Shown here: positions 45,650 to 57,059 of the stretch, piece after piece | How positions within the stretch are numbered: position 1 is the first letter of the stretch | Layout of the letters: each line of letters starts with the position of its first letter | From: Chalara sp. BL73 | Taxonomy: Eukaryota > Ascomycota > Leotiomycetes > Helotiales | Direction of reading: 5' to 3' | Assembly (NCBI GenBank): GCA_918026815.1 | Contig: CAKJVC010000008.1 | Location: 588,501-652,500, forward strand | DNA length: 64,000 bases | Notes under the pieces: generated by a model | The model's database searches: none | Seen by the model: the letters and a program-made list of their open reading frames with translations, nothing else | What the model was told of the DNA's origin: nothing | Position numbers and translations under genes: made by a program

Positions 45650-46021
45650 CTGGAGTAGGGTGGCACAAGTCAACTGCAATTGATACGAAGACTAATCTCT
45701 ACCTTCTCTACTACGTCTCGAGTCCCCTACTTATACCCTCCGAACCCCTGGCGACTCCCTAGTGCCCATACATGCCAAGCCTCAGTACCTTTACCGAGCC
45801 CCCTCAGTGCCCCTTAGCACGTGGCATTATGGCGCCTGACACTGGAGTAGTGTGGCACGAATCAGCTCCTATTGATACGAAGACTAAACTCTACCCTTTC
45901 TACTACGCCTAGAACCTCCTACTTATGCCCTCCGTACCCCTAGCGGCCCCTTACATGCCGAGACCTGGAGCCTCTACTGAACCTCTATTACATCCTGGCA
46001 CGTGACATCCACGCGCCTGAC
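45650..46021 (+). repeat. Direct repeat of about 190 bp, two copies
   Basis: Copy 1 (45650-45841) and copy 2 (45842-46021) both run from CTGGAGTAG to CGCCTGACA and share GATACGAAGACTAA and CCTACTTAT. They are head-to-tail with no gap. The CTGACA ends suggest LTR 3' ends, so this is probably a tandem LTR remnant. Confidence 0.7.
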
Positions 46022-46659
46022 AGATTTGTCGTTATCATGTAACAATAATAATAAAGTTGAGCCTTTTAATCGTTGATTAGTCGAAGTAATATACACTGAC
46101 ATCCCCTTTTTATTTCGCGATTAGTTGGTCAGTAGAATGTCACGGCTACCACGTGATTATTCGGATATGCTTCCCATTCATGGCTAGTGGCACGCGTTCC
46201 CCATGCTTGACCTAGTTGACGATTCTCAACCTCTACCTTCTCTCCTTAGTTTAGAATCCTCGTAAAAGAACCTCCAGGATTTGGATTCGTGACATAAACA
46301 GAGGCCGAATCGTTTAGTTATCGGCTCGCTTAAATTTAAGAGGGCTTATGCCAAGGCTTTGGTACCCGTACATATATATACCGACAGAGCCACTTACCCC
46401 ACAAACTCTTCGGTAGAGTGTAATGCGAGAAGGTGAGGATACGAGGATGAACCTAGGATGTACTGAAAAGAATCATACCCAAGAGTATATCGAACCCAAA
46501 TTTGTCCTGAGCTGAAATTCCGGGAGGAATTTAGCGATCTACATAAATGGAGACCACACCCTTCGTGCGTATCGCTTTCTCCATAGATCTATCCTCCATA
46601 TTGATCACGGCTAATTTTACAGTTTGGATGCATACACAAATCAACTTACTTAACTCAAA

Positions 46660-49600
46660 ATGATTGTCAATAAAGCCCTCCCAATGATTGCTTGGCATCT
46701 CCTGTGGCTTTCTTGCTGGCGTGGAGCTGTTGCACAAACAGACCCAAAATGGCCGATTCAAGACAACGGCTTACAAAGCAAGATAAGATGGGATCATTAC
46801 AGTCTTATCATCGATGGTCACAGGCCTTTCATCTTCAGTGGCGAGATGCACCCCTTTCGATTACCCGTTCCAGAACTCTGGGCTGATATTCTGGAGAAGA
46901 TGAAGGCGGCCGGAATGCGCGCAGTTTCTGTATACTTCCACTGGGGTTTTCACTCACAGTATCCAGATGTGGCAGACTTTGAGTCAGGTGCACACAATCT
47001 TGATCGATTCTTCGAAATGGCGCGAGACATTGGTATCTTTGTAATTGTACGTCCTGGGCCATATATCAATGCTGAGACCTCTGCCGGCGGACTTGCTCTG
47101 TGGGTCACGAATGGCCAATACGGCCTCCTTCGAGGGGGCAATGAGTCGACGTGGACAAACGCCTATCGACCATATTGGGACGCAGTTACTGGGCTCACAT
47201 CAAAGTATCAGTGGACCAAGCCAGAGGGAGGCACTGCATTGATGCTTCAAATTGAAAATGAGTTTCCTAATCAATGGAAAAATGTTAGCACTAAGATACC
47301 AAATCCAGGACCAATTACCTATATGAAGTCGCTGGAGGCAAGAGCTCTCGAGAATGGTGTCACGATTCCAACAATGCATAATATGCCCAATACAAATGGG
47401 AAGTCATGGTCAAAAGATTATGACACCGTTGGAGCTGGTGGCAATGTTGACCTATATGGTCTAGATAGTTATATAAGTTACACGCCGGCCTGGTGCGATA
47501 GGAGTGCTAATTGGTTTTTAGCCGTCTTGTTGGTCCTGCATTCCAAGTGATTGTAGTACGTCAAATCCATCATTCACGCTACTTAATTACTACGATCATT
47601 TTCAAGCTGTTTCGCCAAATCAGCCGCCGATGTCTCCAGAGTTCCAAGGAGGTGCCCTCAACCCGTGGTATGGACCCGCAGGGGGTTGTCAAAACAAAAC
47701 CGATGCAAGATTTGTCAACTTCTACTATCGCGACAACATTGCGCAGAGAATGACAATCCTCAATCTGTACATGATGCATGGTGGGACAAACTGGGGATGG
47801 TTAGCAGCTCCATTTCTTGGTAGCAGCTATGACTATTCGGCGGCAATCTCACAAGATCGTAACATTGGCAGTAAATTTTACGAAATGAAAAATTTTGGGC
47901 TTTTCACCCGAGTTGCCAATGAGATGTCATTTAGCGTACGTGTAGGGAATGACTCTTCGTATACCAACAACGCCGCTCTTTTTACCACAGCACTACTGAA
48001 TCCTGAGACAAAGGCAAGATTCTATATTCTGCGGCATAACGACCCTACTTCGAATACATTTGAGGAATTCAAGCTGCATGTTGAAACTTCTGTCGGGAAC
48101 TTCACTGTCCCCCGATATGACAGCATTGGGGTCATTGATGGCTACGAATCAAAGATCCTGGTCGCAGACTTCCATGCAGGACCCAAGGCTACAATGATTT
48201 ATTCAACGGCCGAGATCCTTAGTTATGTATTGGTTGACGACTGGACTGTTTTAACCCTATGGGTACCTACAGGGCTTTCAGGCGAATTCTTTTTGAAAGA
48301 GGCAAAACAAGGATTAGTGGATACATGTGACGGTTGCTCAAACATCAATTTCCGTCGTCAAAACGAAGGCACCATCGTCAACTTTGTTCAAGACACTGGA
48401 CGGACGGTTCTTACTTTCGATAATAAGGTCCGTGTTATTATCATGGATCGAGCAGTGTCCTATAAAACATTCGTACCTGGTATAGATTCTGACCCTTTAG
48501 TACCCACTAATAAGACAGGTAAGCATCTAAACGTGAGACTAACACGTGCATTGCTGATCCATTGCTTGAAGCGATGATCATTGGTCCACGGTTAGTAAGG
48601 TCGGCACGACTGGATAATATTTCCGGGACGATCTCGCTAACCGGGGACTCTGAAGGCGGCGGCCGTATGAGTCTCGAGGTTTTCACGAGTGCACAAATCA
48701 ACAAGATCGTATGGAATTCCAAAGCTTTGCTAACAAAGATTACACCTTGGGGCAGCATTCAGGCTATCATTCCGGAGGTGAGTGTGTTTAAGGCTCCACC
48801 GTTAAACTCTTGGAAGGTGCGTGATAGCCTGCCGGAGATCGATTCTAAGTACTTTGATACTGGCCTTGCGTGGGTCGATGCCAACCATACTTGGACAAAG
48901 ACTGGTAAAAGCGGAACGATACCATACCTGTTCGCCGACGACTATGGTTTCTATACAGGTACTCGATTATGGCGTGGTAGATTCACAGGAAATGCACCTT
49001 CTGTTTATTTGAATATCCAGGGTGGCCGAGCCTTTGGGTGGTCAGCGTACTTGAATGGTGGGCTGATTGGGTCTGCATTCGGCGTTGCCACAGAAGCAAG
49101 TAAAGCATTGACCCTTTCCTTCGGTAACGCGACCCTGAACGCGAATGGAACGAATATACTGACAATTATCCACGATGACACTGGGCACGAACAAGGTTCG
49201 TCAGTAATTAATCCTCGTGGTATTCTGAATGCCACCTTGCATGGAAATAACTTCACCTCTTGGAAAGTTGCCGGGACGGCTGGTGGTTCCACTAAGACGC
49301 AGCTCGATCCAGTGCGTACCCATTACAACGAGGGTGGTCTCTCTGCAGAGCGTCTGGGATGGCATCTCCCTGGTCTGGACGATGAGCTGTGGGAGTCTGC
49401 CTCGCCAGAGACAGGTTTTACTGGCAGCGGAATCAAATTCTATCGTACACACATGCCACTCAACGTACCGCATGGCTTAGACGTTGCTATAAGCTTCAGA
49501 TTTACCTCAACTGGGACAAACAATCAGTATCGTGTCTTCCTTTACGTTAATGGCTATCAATTTGGCCGATATTACCCGCACATTTCAATGTCGTCGGAAT

Positions 49601-49797
49601 ATCCTGTCCCACCTGGGATCCTAAATTATGATGGGGACAATGTTATTGCTATAGCTATTTGGGCACAGTTGGAGGCTGGGGCAGGCGTTAGACTAGAGCC
49701 GATCGTTACTTACTCAGTGGAATCCTCTCTGGATGTTAAGTTTGATGGTGAATACTTGCGGCCGAGATGGCAGTCTGTGCGAAACCAGTACGCTTAG
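46660..49797 (+). CDS. Secreted GH35 beta-galactosidase with a mutated splice donor
   Basis: Three exons (46660-47472, 47522-48518, 48572-49797) would give 1011 residues, normal for fungal GH35. The signal peptide ends about AVAQ. The TIM barrel has FSGEMHPFRLPVPELW, YFHWGFHSQ and IVRPGPYINAE, the acid/base Glu in LQIENEF (about 200), GLDSYPSCWSCIPSDC, and the nucleophile Glu in MSPEFQGG (about 311). Beta domains follow, including VPPGILNYDGDN. The enzyme removes galactose from plant polysaccharides. Intron 1 (47473-47521) begins ATAAGT instead of GTAAGT but keeps CTAAT and TTTTTAG. If it is not spliced, a stop follows at 47548. The rest is fully open, so the gene is either freshly disabled or uses a rare AT..AG intron. 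Confidence 0.85.
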
Positions 49798-49978
49798 GCG
49801 CTATGTCCAAAGAGAAGCAGCACTATTTTGCAGGGACAGGCCTAACAGGTGAGCAAGAGAAATATGCTAAGTTCGCTATCACTTTTGGTATTGCCTTTGA
49901 AATGTCAATATTCATCTTCACATTAGGTGAATGATGTTCTGACAATCATATCTGTCTTCTAAGCCTTTCTAGGAGCTA

Positions 49979-51816
49979 AGTCCCCACCCCCCCCTTTCGG
50001 CCACCCCTGCCTTTCGGCCACCTCGCTTAGCACACCGTAACTTCTTATGCCCTCACTTTGAATAATTATAATTTGATAATAACTTATCTGATACTTTTGA
50101 AATTGTGGCTACTATTGCAATTAATTATGAAGCCTCAGTATATGGAAAAAGACTTATTACGGGCCCTTGAAGCTATTAGCCAGGGTGATTCTATCCGAAA
50201 AGCTAGTCTCGAATAAAGCATACCAAGGTCTACTCTTCAAAGTAGGATTTATGGCCACTAAACCCGTCAAACAGGTGCTGAAGCACTGCAAAAGCTAGCT
50301 CCGGTTCAGGAGAAGCGCTTAACAGACTGGATTCTAGTTCAAGAAAGCTTAGGGCTTAGCCCTACGCACTCGCAGATTAAAGACTTTGCTCAGCGGCTTT
50401 TAACTGTACGAGGAGACACTACTACACTAGGAAAACGCTAGATACGAAGCTTTTTGAAAAGGAATCCCATTCTCCGGACTAAGAGACAGTATAGTATTGA
50501 TTCTGTACGTGTCAATAGAGCTACGTCAGAAATTATAAAGCTTTGGTTCCAAAAATTCCAAATTCCTGAAATCAAAGCAATTAAGCCGGAAAATCGGTGG
50601 AATATAGACGAAGCTGGCATTATAGAAGGCCAAGGAGTTAATGGGCTAGTCGTTGGGAGTAAAAATCGGCGTTTTATTCAGAGAAAGCAGCCCGGATCTA
50701 GAGCTTGGACCTCATTTATTGAATGTATTTCAGCCACCGGCCGAGCGCTCGATCCACTGGTTATATACAAAGGAAAATCAGTACAGCAACAATAGTTCCC
50801 TACTAACTTTGATAAGTTTAGCCGTTGGCACTTTACTGCTACCGAAAATAGCTGGACTACAGACGTTACAGCCCAGGAATAGCTTAAGAAAGTATTTATA
50901 CCTTCTACGGCTTTCCCGGACCCTCAAAAGTCTAGACTGCTCGTTCTAGACGGCCATAGAAGTCATGAGACTACAGAATTTATGTATACGTGCTTTATGC
51001 ATAATATATACTTACTGTTTTTGCCTCCTTACTCGTCTCACGTTTTACAGCCTTTAGATTTATCAATTTTTCTTCCCTTTGAAAGCAGCTTACCGAAAAG
51101 AGCTTGGTAACTTAAGTCTTTTGTCTGATTTTACTCCAATTGGAAAGCGGAACTTTTTATTATGCTATCAGAAGGCCCGGGAACAAAGTCTGATACTTAA
51201 GAATATTAAAGCTGGGTAGAAGGCTACCGGTTTATGGCCGATTAATATAGCTAAGCCTCTAATGAGCCGTTTGCTTTTTGAAAATAGCAATAATAACTTT
51301 GCACCAGCTCCAAAGGACTTGATTATGGAAAAAGGACTGGTATGGAATAAGAATATATCAGCTATTCAATGGGAGACCCCTAGAAAAGCTAGAGATGTGC
51401 GTTTACAAGCCGATATAATTACTCGATTAGGAAAGACCGATCTCCCAACTCGTCGCCAGCTTTTTAAGAAGCTTGCAAAAGGCTGGGATGAGAAAGACTA
51501 CGCTTTAGCCCAAGCAGAGCTTCGAATAAAACAATTGAAAGCTAAAATAGAAGGGTCCCAGCCTAAGAAAAGACGGAAAGTTAGAGTAAGCCCGAATTCG
51601 AAGTTTGCAAGCGTCCGGGCCATTAAAGTAGCCCAAATAGAAGCCGGGGATAGAGAAATTGAAGAAGGAGACTCTGATTCGTCTGTAAATACTGAGGCTA
51701 CGGGCGATTGTATAGAAGTTCAAGGGTTGTAGAGATATTAGGCTTTGAAGTGGGTGGGAGGGAGCTAAGCGAGGTGGCCGAAAGGCAGGGGTGGCCGAAA
51801 GGGGGGGGTGGGGACT
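49979..51816 (+). mobile_element. Fot1/Pogo-type DNA transposon, decayed
   Basis: 1838 bp element with near-perfect terminal inverted repeats of over 50 bp (AGTCCCCACC, then two CTTTCGGCCACC motifs and TCGCTTAGC), flanked by TA on both sides. The transposase reading begins at ATG 50127 (MKPQYMEKDLLRALEAISQG) and shows the DDE triad in NIDEAGI, LVLDGHRSHETTEF and LPPYSSHVLQPLDLS. At least five in-frame TAA or TAG stops and a frame change before 51262 disable it. The stops fit CAA/CAG to TAA/TAG mutation. The C-terminal part (51262-51732) stays open. Confidence 0.9.
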
Positions 51817-51832
51817 TAATCTATGCTACGCG

Positions 51833-54585
51833 TTTTTTTTTTTTTTGAATTCCTTAAGTCATTTAGCTGCCTGAGGCGCCAAATTTACTCACGTGCTTCC
51901 AATTAGGTAAGTACCGCTCCAGACCTGAAGGAAAGGCTCTCAAAAACAAAATCAAAGTCAAAATACAAAAGAGATATCAAATAACGCCATCGAACCCTCC
52001 CCTGTAAGCTCCTTTGGGTAGTCTATTCCGTGTCAGCGTGTGGTAGTCGCGTGTCAGCCCCCGTAGGGGCTCAATTTGCTCTGTAATACAATAACTACTT
52101 CTTACTCCCTATTTATTCTAATTCTGAATTCTTAGTAAGCGCGTTCGGAGAATGAATCTGGCTGTAGATGGTGTAAAGTTCTTTTGAGTGGGGTATAATT
52201 TGTAGTTTGGTATTACGGCTTTGCCGAACACCTGCTTCCTGGCCTTCCGGAAGAGCTCGCACTCCTTTAGGATGTGTGGCACCGTTTGGTGCGCGTTGTT
52301 GCAATCGCACTATGCTGTTTCGGCCCTGTTAATTGTATATAAGTAACCGTTCAGCCCAATTTTCTCGGTCCGCAACTGGATCAGAGCCGAGCTTTGGGCC
52401 TTGGTAAGTTCTGCGTACAGGTCGTTGACCCTAGCGTCCAAGTCGTTGCCGAACCTTTTCCTGTACAAAAGCCCGTTTTGCCCTTAATCCAGCGACTCGC
52501 TTCCCAGATCTCTACTCTGGAATTGATTGTCCTTTTGCAAGAGGAGATCAGCTGAGGGATCCATTGAGTGTACAGCCTGGGGTCCGTGTGAGGTCTTTCT
52601 TCGGCTTCTACCCGGTGGCCGCTTTGCCAGCAGGTCCACCTTTTCATTCCCCTCTATTCCCGTGTGTGCGGGTACCCATCGAAGGGTGATTTTGACTTTT
52701 TTCTTGTGCAGGAGGTTCATGTTGCGACGGATCCTTCCCAAAATGTAACAGTTGGGGTCGGTTAAGGACGGTTACTGTAATAGCTCAGGCTCTCGCAGGC
52801 TTTCAGCTACAGCAGCCACAAGCTTCCAGCTAGAGCAGCTACAGGCTCACAACAGCCACAGGCTCACAGCAGCCACAGGCATACAGCTACAACAGCTACA
52901 GGCTCAGCTACAGCACAGTTGGAAAGATATAAGGAACAGCTAAAGCTTTCAGGAGGAAAGCAAGCTTGAGTTTCTCTGCTAGACTGACAAGCATACTGTT
53001 AATATCAATACATCACTGTTTCTATGACATTGCAGTCCCTCCTGTTGCCCTCTATTTGTTACACAAAACCATTTGGCCGGACTGGTTGCTCGGCCTTCTG
53101 GTCGAGTGTATCGCGACCTGGTTGTCTATGTAGACCGTCAATTGACGCACTCCGTGACCCGCTCTTAGAGCCATGACTGTAGCCAACCAGATGCCGATCA
53201 GCTCGGCGCCGTAGACGGTAAACGTTTCTGTTGGTCCCACATTCACCATCGATCTCCACTCTCTCGCCGGTTCCTACGCTGCGGCACCCACTCGTCTCTT
53301 GATATCGCTGCCATCCGTATAAACGTGCATATGGCTCTTTAAGCGTTGGGTGGTGATTTCATTATGTTCCTTAGTAGCCGTCTCCGCGTCTGGAGCGATC
53401 CTCGTGTCTGGGGGCTCCCACCACGGCGGGATGATCACTGGGGCCTTGCGCTCCAGCTTTCTGTATCTTTCTTTTCCAATCATATGCTCGCACGCGGTTT
53501 GAGGCTCATGCAGCGGAGCCGTTCTCGTCTTCCAGTACTTCCTCTCGCCGTACTCCCTTACTGTGTTTAGAGGTGACGCCGTGATCCGGTTGGCCGTGAT
53601 CATGGTAGTGCGAATGAGCTGGGTGCGTATAGACGGCGTGTTCGTCTCTGCCTCCAGCACCGCTGCTGCGGTTGTTCGAAAGGCCCCGGTGGCCACGCAC
53701 AGCGCTTTCTTTTGCAGCATGGATAGCGTGTCTAGCATTTTTTGTCTGTGTGTTTTCCTGCCGTGTTGTTCCCGATTAATCCACCAAGTGGAGCAGCCGA
53801 AAAGCATTTGGGGTCTGACGATAGCTTTTACTGGTTTAAGCATGCCATCTCTCGTTACACCTCACGTAGACCCCGCAATTGACTGTAAAGCCTGTATCGA
53901 CTTGCCCACTTTGTCTTTAAAATGGATTAATTCGTACTTTTGATGTGCAAACACCGACGTATATTGTCTGGCCCACTCTTCTGCCCTTTGATATACGATG
54001 TGGAGCTTGCCGGTAGTGGATTTTGTGCTGTTTCCTTCGGCCATAATGCTTGTGTCGTCGATGTACCCGGTTACCAGAGTGCCGGCTTTCCCGATTTCTA
54101 GTAGGTCTGCTCCGTAGAACAGGTACAGGATAGGTGAGATTGGGGACCCTTGTGGTATCCCGGTAGGAACGCTGAACTCCAAGCTTTCTCCCTCAAACAG
54201 CTTGATCTTTGTAGTGCGGCCGGTTAGGTAGCCGGCTATCCAGTCTACTATTTCCACCGGGATCCGCCTTTTGCGCAAGTTGTGTAAAAGCCTTGCGTGT
54301 GACACGTTGTCGAAAGCCCCTGAAACGTCTAGCAGCAGCAAGCTTGCCACTTTTCTCTTGCGCCACGCGGAGTAAATCTTTTCCAGAAGGAGGTGGATTG
54401 CATGTTCGCACGAGGATTGTTTCCTCCTGCCTGTGTGTGTCTTTGGAAGTAAATAGTGCCGCTCTGCGTAGTACTGTATACGGTTCACGATAATCGTGTC
54501 CATAATTTTGCCCAGAGTGTTCATCAGCGCAATTGGCCGGTATGACTTCGGCTTGGAGTAGTCGCCTTTTCCAGGCTTGCGCAGG
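51833..54585 (-). mobile_element. Decayed Tad-like LINE, 5' truncated
   Basis: Starts at a 14-T run (51833-51846), the poly(A) of a minus-strand LINE. Reading backward, it keeps a C-terminal zinc motif (AHQTVPHILKECE), RNase H (VYGAELIGIWLA, VYIDNQVAIHST, LRWVPAHTGIEGNEK) and reverse transcriptase (LLLDVSGAFDNVSHARL, TGIPQGSPISPILY, TGYIDDTSIM). Frame changes occur near 53850 and 53265. An LTR interrupts RNase H at 52744-53063. The element is cut off at KPGKGDYSKPKSYRPIALM by the LTR at 54586, so ORF1 and the endonuclease are missing. It is related to, but clearly diverged from, the intact LINE at 56.7-63.4 kb. Confidence 0.88.
52744..53063. mobile_element. Solo LTR, family C, inside LINE RNase H
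   Basis: 320 bp from TGTAACAGTTGGGG to TATTTGTTACA with CAAAA duplicated on both sides (52739-52743 and 53064-53068). Removing it with one duplication joins the LINE frame as QMVL-GRIRRNM. The interior contains CAGCTACAGCAGCCACAAGC-like short repeats (about 52800-52920). Confidence 0.88.
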
Positions 54586-54964
54586 TGTAACAGCCAGAGC
54601 CGGTTAGGGTGTGACAGCCAGAGTCGGCTAGGGTCGGGTACAAGCTGTAGGCGAGCCGACAGCCAGCCAGAGGCGTACAGCCTGGACTATCGTGGGCTCC
54701 GATCGATAGAATGCTTTTCGGGGATACCGACCTCTAGAGCTCGGTGGTTCCGTACGTCAAGGATACAGCACTGTTGGGCACTGTAAGCACTGTTATGGGA
54801 TATAAGGAAGGTTCAGAGCTCCCTGGGGAAAGGCAAGCTTGAGTTTCTCTGCTAGACTGACAAGCATACTTTTGATATCAATACATCACTGTTTCTATTA
54901 CATTGCAGTTACGTGCTTTTACCTGTTATATTGCAATCCCTTCTGTTGCCCTCTATTTGTTACA
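54586..54964. mobile_element. LTR family C with mismatched flanks
   Basis: 379 bp from TGTAACAGCCAGAGCC to CTATTTGTTACA. The left flank is LINE sequence (GCAGG) and the right flank is Copia gag sequence (GTTAA), so there is no target duplication. This fits unequal recombination between two LTR copies that deleted what lay between. Confidence 0.8.
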
Positions 54965-55479
54965 GTTAATCAGTTGTATTCCTTTCAATAGACGTTGCTG
55001 ATAGTCCTGATAAGCGGCTCGACCGGGTGCTGGCTCCTCTTCTTGTCCATTGACTATATTCCATGCTCCTGCAACTATAAGAGCAGTGTTTGTATCACTC
55101 TCTGTGATACTTCGTATTGATGACTTGCAATTGCTTAAGTCGGTTACCCACGGGGCACGTAGCACCGCGATCTCAGCGCAGTGCCTATATATGCTCGTTG
55201 CAGGTGGTTGACTTGTTCTTGAATTGTTCTAAGTGCTAATCTACGTACGAGTGCTATAATACATCCATGTGGTCCGTGCGTCGCGATATGTGCTATTCAC
55301 TCATACCAACAAGCAGTTTTACACGTTTGCTCCCAGGTAGCGAACGTATCTCCTGTAAGAACGTGGATCTTGCCATACTTCGAGTTGTAAAATTCAGAGT
55401 CGGCTGGGGCAGTCGACGAGGTTGTTTGCTGTGCGGAAGACATGCTGGCTGTTGTATGCGGTACGCTGGGCGGGCTCAT
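54965..55479 (-). pseudogene. Copia-type gag remnant split by an LTR
   Basis: The minus strand reads MSSAQQTTSSTAPADSEFYN, then KYGKIHVLTGDTFATWEQTC, up to 55312. After the LTR at 55087-55311 it continues LIVAGAWNIVNGQEEEP and QDYQQRLLKGIQLI. Removing the LTR and one CTGCT gives T-C-K-T-A-L-I-V-A in frame. The TW..C start and GAWNIV piece are typical of the gag N-terminus of Ty1/Copia elements. It stops at the LTR junction at 54964, and no pol region is present. Confidence 0.7.
55087..55311 (-). mobile_element. Solo LTR, family B, inside gag remnant
   Basis: 225 bp on the minus strand (TGTTGGTATGAG to GATACAAACA), with CTGCT duplicated on both sides (plus-strand AGCAG at 55082-55086 and 55312-55316). 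It is nearly identical to the copy at 42971-43195, which suggests both are recent. Confidence 0.9.
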
Positions 55480-55588
55480 AACCTGTCAAAAAGTGCAGCG
55501 CCACACCTAATATTACCAAGAGTGACTTATATTCTGACACAGGAGGTGGCCTGTGCGTCGTCACATGATCTTGACTTTATACTAACAA

Positions 55589-55775
55589 TGTCAGAAATAG
55601 GGTTTATTAGGCAGGGAATTAATTAGAGGATCTGCGAAGGTATCACGGTGATAGAATACGGGCCTGTAAAGGCTCACAGTGGTGATGATATTATCTACAA
55701 CGATGAGCCGTAAATGAGGGGAAGATATTTTCTAAGTTAGTTCCTTGGCCTACTTACGTAAGCCGATTCCTGACA
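55589..55775. mobile_element. LTR family D, canonical-ended copy
   Basis: 187 bp from TGTCAGAAATAGGG to GATTCCTGACA. The left flank is AACAA; the right flank begins AAC and is then cut by the MULE at 55779. The consistent start of the flank supports a 5 bp duplication. Confidence 0.65.
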
Positions 55776-55778
55776 AAC

Positions 55779-56421
55779 GGGTTCCAATACGTTGACACTC
55801 CAGTGTCAGTTTAGAGCTGACTAAGCTCGACACCCCCACCACTTCTATAGGGCACCCAGTCTGTAACTATAGGGTAACCAGCCTGTAAACACTGAGCAAC
55901 CAGCGTGTAAAAACGCAATTGCAAACCTGAAATAATTCTGTTTGCATATACTGTTATTTATAGCTTTGAAAAGTAGTTTTTTTTCGATGTTAAACTTTCC
56001 AATATGCTTTATTTACTTTCTTAGCTATAATAAAAATTGTACAAATCCTCGCGCTATAAAACGCGTGAAGCTATGTACATGCATTTTAACAATCACTTTA
56101 ATATTAACGAAACGCTTTAAAAAAGTGTAATAATATATATATAACGGCATATTCATAAGTATACAATTAAAAAACAAAAGTTATTCAAACTTTAGTTGTA
56201 CTACAAATTTGTAATGGCGTTTTTACAGGCTGGTCGCGTTGTGTTTTACAGGCTGGTTGTCCAGTGTTTACAGGCTAGTTGTTTTGTGTTTACAGGCTGG
56301 TTGCCCTGTATTTATAGGCTGATTGCCCTGTACTTACAGGCTGGTTGCCCTATAAAGGTGGTGGGGGTGTCGTGCTTAGTCAGCTCTAAACTGACACTGG
56401 AGTGTCAACGTATTGGAACCC
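55779..56421. mobile_element. 643 bp non-autonomous MULE with subterminal repeats
   Basis: Terminal inverted repeats of at least 75 bp begin GGGTTCCAATACGTTGACAC and contain TTTAGAGCTGACTAAGC. The element is flanked by CTGACAAAC on both sides (55770-55778 and 56422-56430), a 9 bp duplication typical of Mutator-like elements. Inside each end are inverted arrays of about 22 bp units (TTTACAGGCTGGTTGCCCTG), about three on the left and six on the right. The middle is AT-rich with no coding capacity. Confidence 0.85.
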
Positions 56422-57059
56422 CTGACAAACGGGTTCCAATAAGTTACATTGACGCCCCGGCGTCATTTTAGAGCTGACGTAAGCAGTACGTAACACCACC
56501 AAAATGATCGCGCGTCGCGTTCTACACCCACTTGCACTGTAATTTTGCCTGCAATTGATGCTCCACCAGACACGATTACATTACAACAATGGATTCCTTG
56601 CTTTCGCCGTCGTCACTGCCTTTACAATTACCTGAGCCTTTGCCAGCAGAGCCTTTTTTTTTTTTTTTTTTTTTTTTAATTTAAATTCCATACTCTGTTT
56701 AGCTGCCACGTGGCGCTATGTAGAGGTTCTCTATGTACAATTCAAGGTAAGGTATTGCCCCTATCGCCCCACCAATTATCAAAGAAAAGAGAGATCAAAC
56801 ATAGTAATAATAAAGAAAACAGGTCAAAAGAGTGACACCTCCCTCTCGATTGGACTTTACCCCCTATCCTTGTGTGGTATCTGCGCATGCCCTGGATCTC
56901 CCAGCCTTCCTGCTTGCGCTGTACCTGGCCGTCGTCACCCTGGCTGCTTGTATATCGTCCTGTCAGCCGTATAGCCAGCTGTTTGCCCGTCCTGGGTTGT
57001 ATTTTGAAGTGTTGCGTGAAGGGTCAACCCTGCGTGAGTGGCCCTTTGCTATTGTTCCT

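Larger units (their letters stand above)
42572..46659. other. Gene-poor transposon graveyard
   Basis: About 4 kb without a live gene. It holds two LTR family B copies (42971, 44776), a decamer array (44641), an old repeat near 45399 (TGTCAGATACCTATCACG, related to 29521), and 192 bp direct repeats (45650-46021). A 185-codon open stretch at 43117-43674 starts inside an LTR and runs into unassigned Ser/Thr/Pro-rich sequence. The right end is the GH35 promoter. Confidence 0.55.

Noticed and set aside
17545..49797. Secondary-metabolite gene cluster (P450s, LaeA-like enzyme)
   Set aside because: No polyketide synthase, peptide synthetase, terpene cyclase or transporter is present, and the P450s are far apart and separated by transposons.
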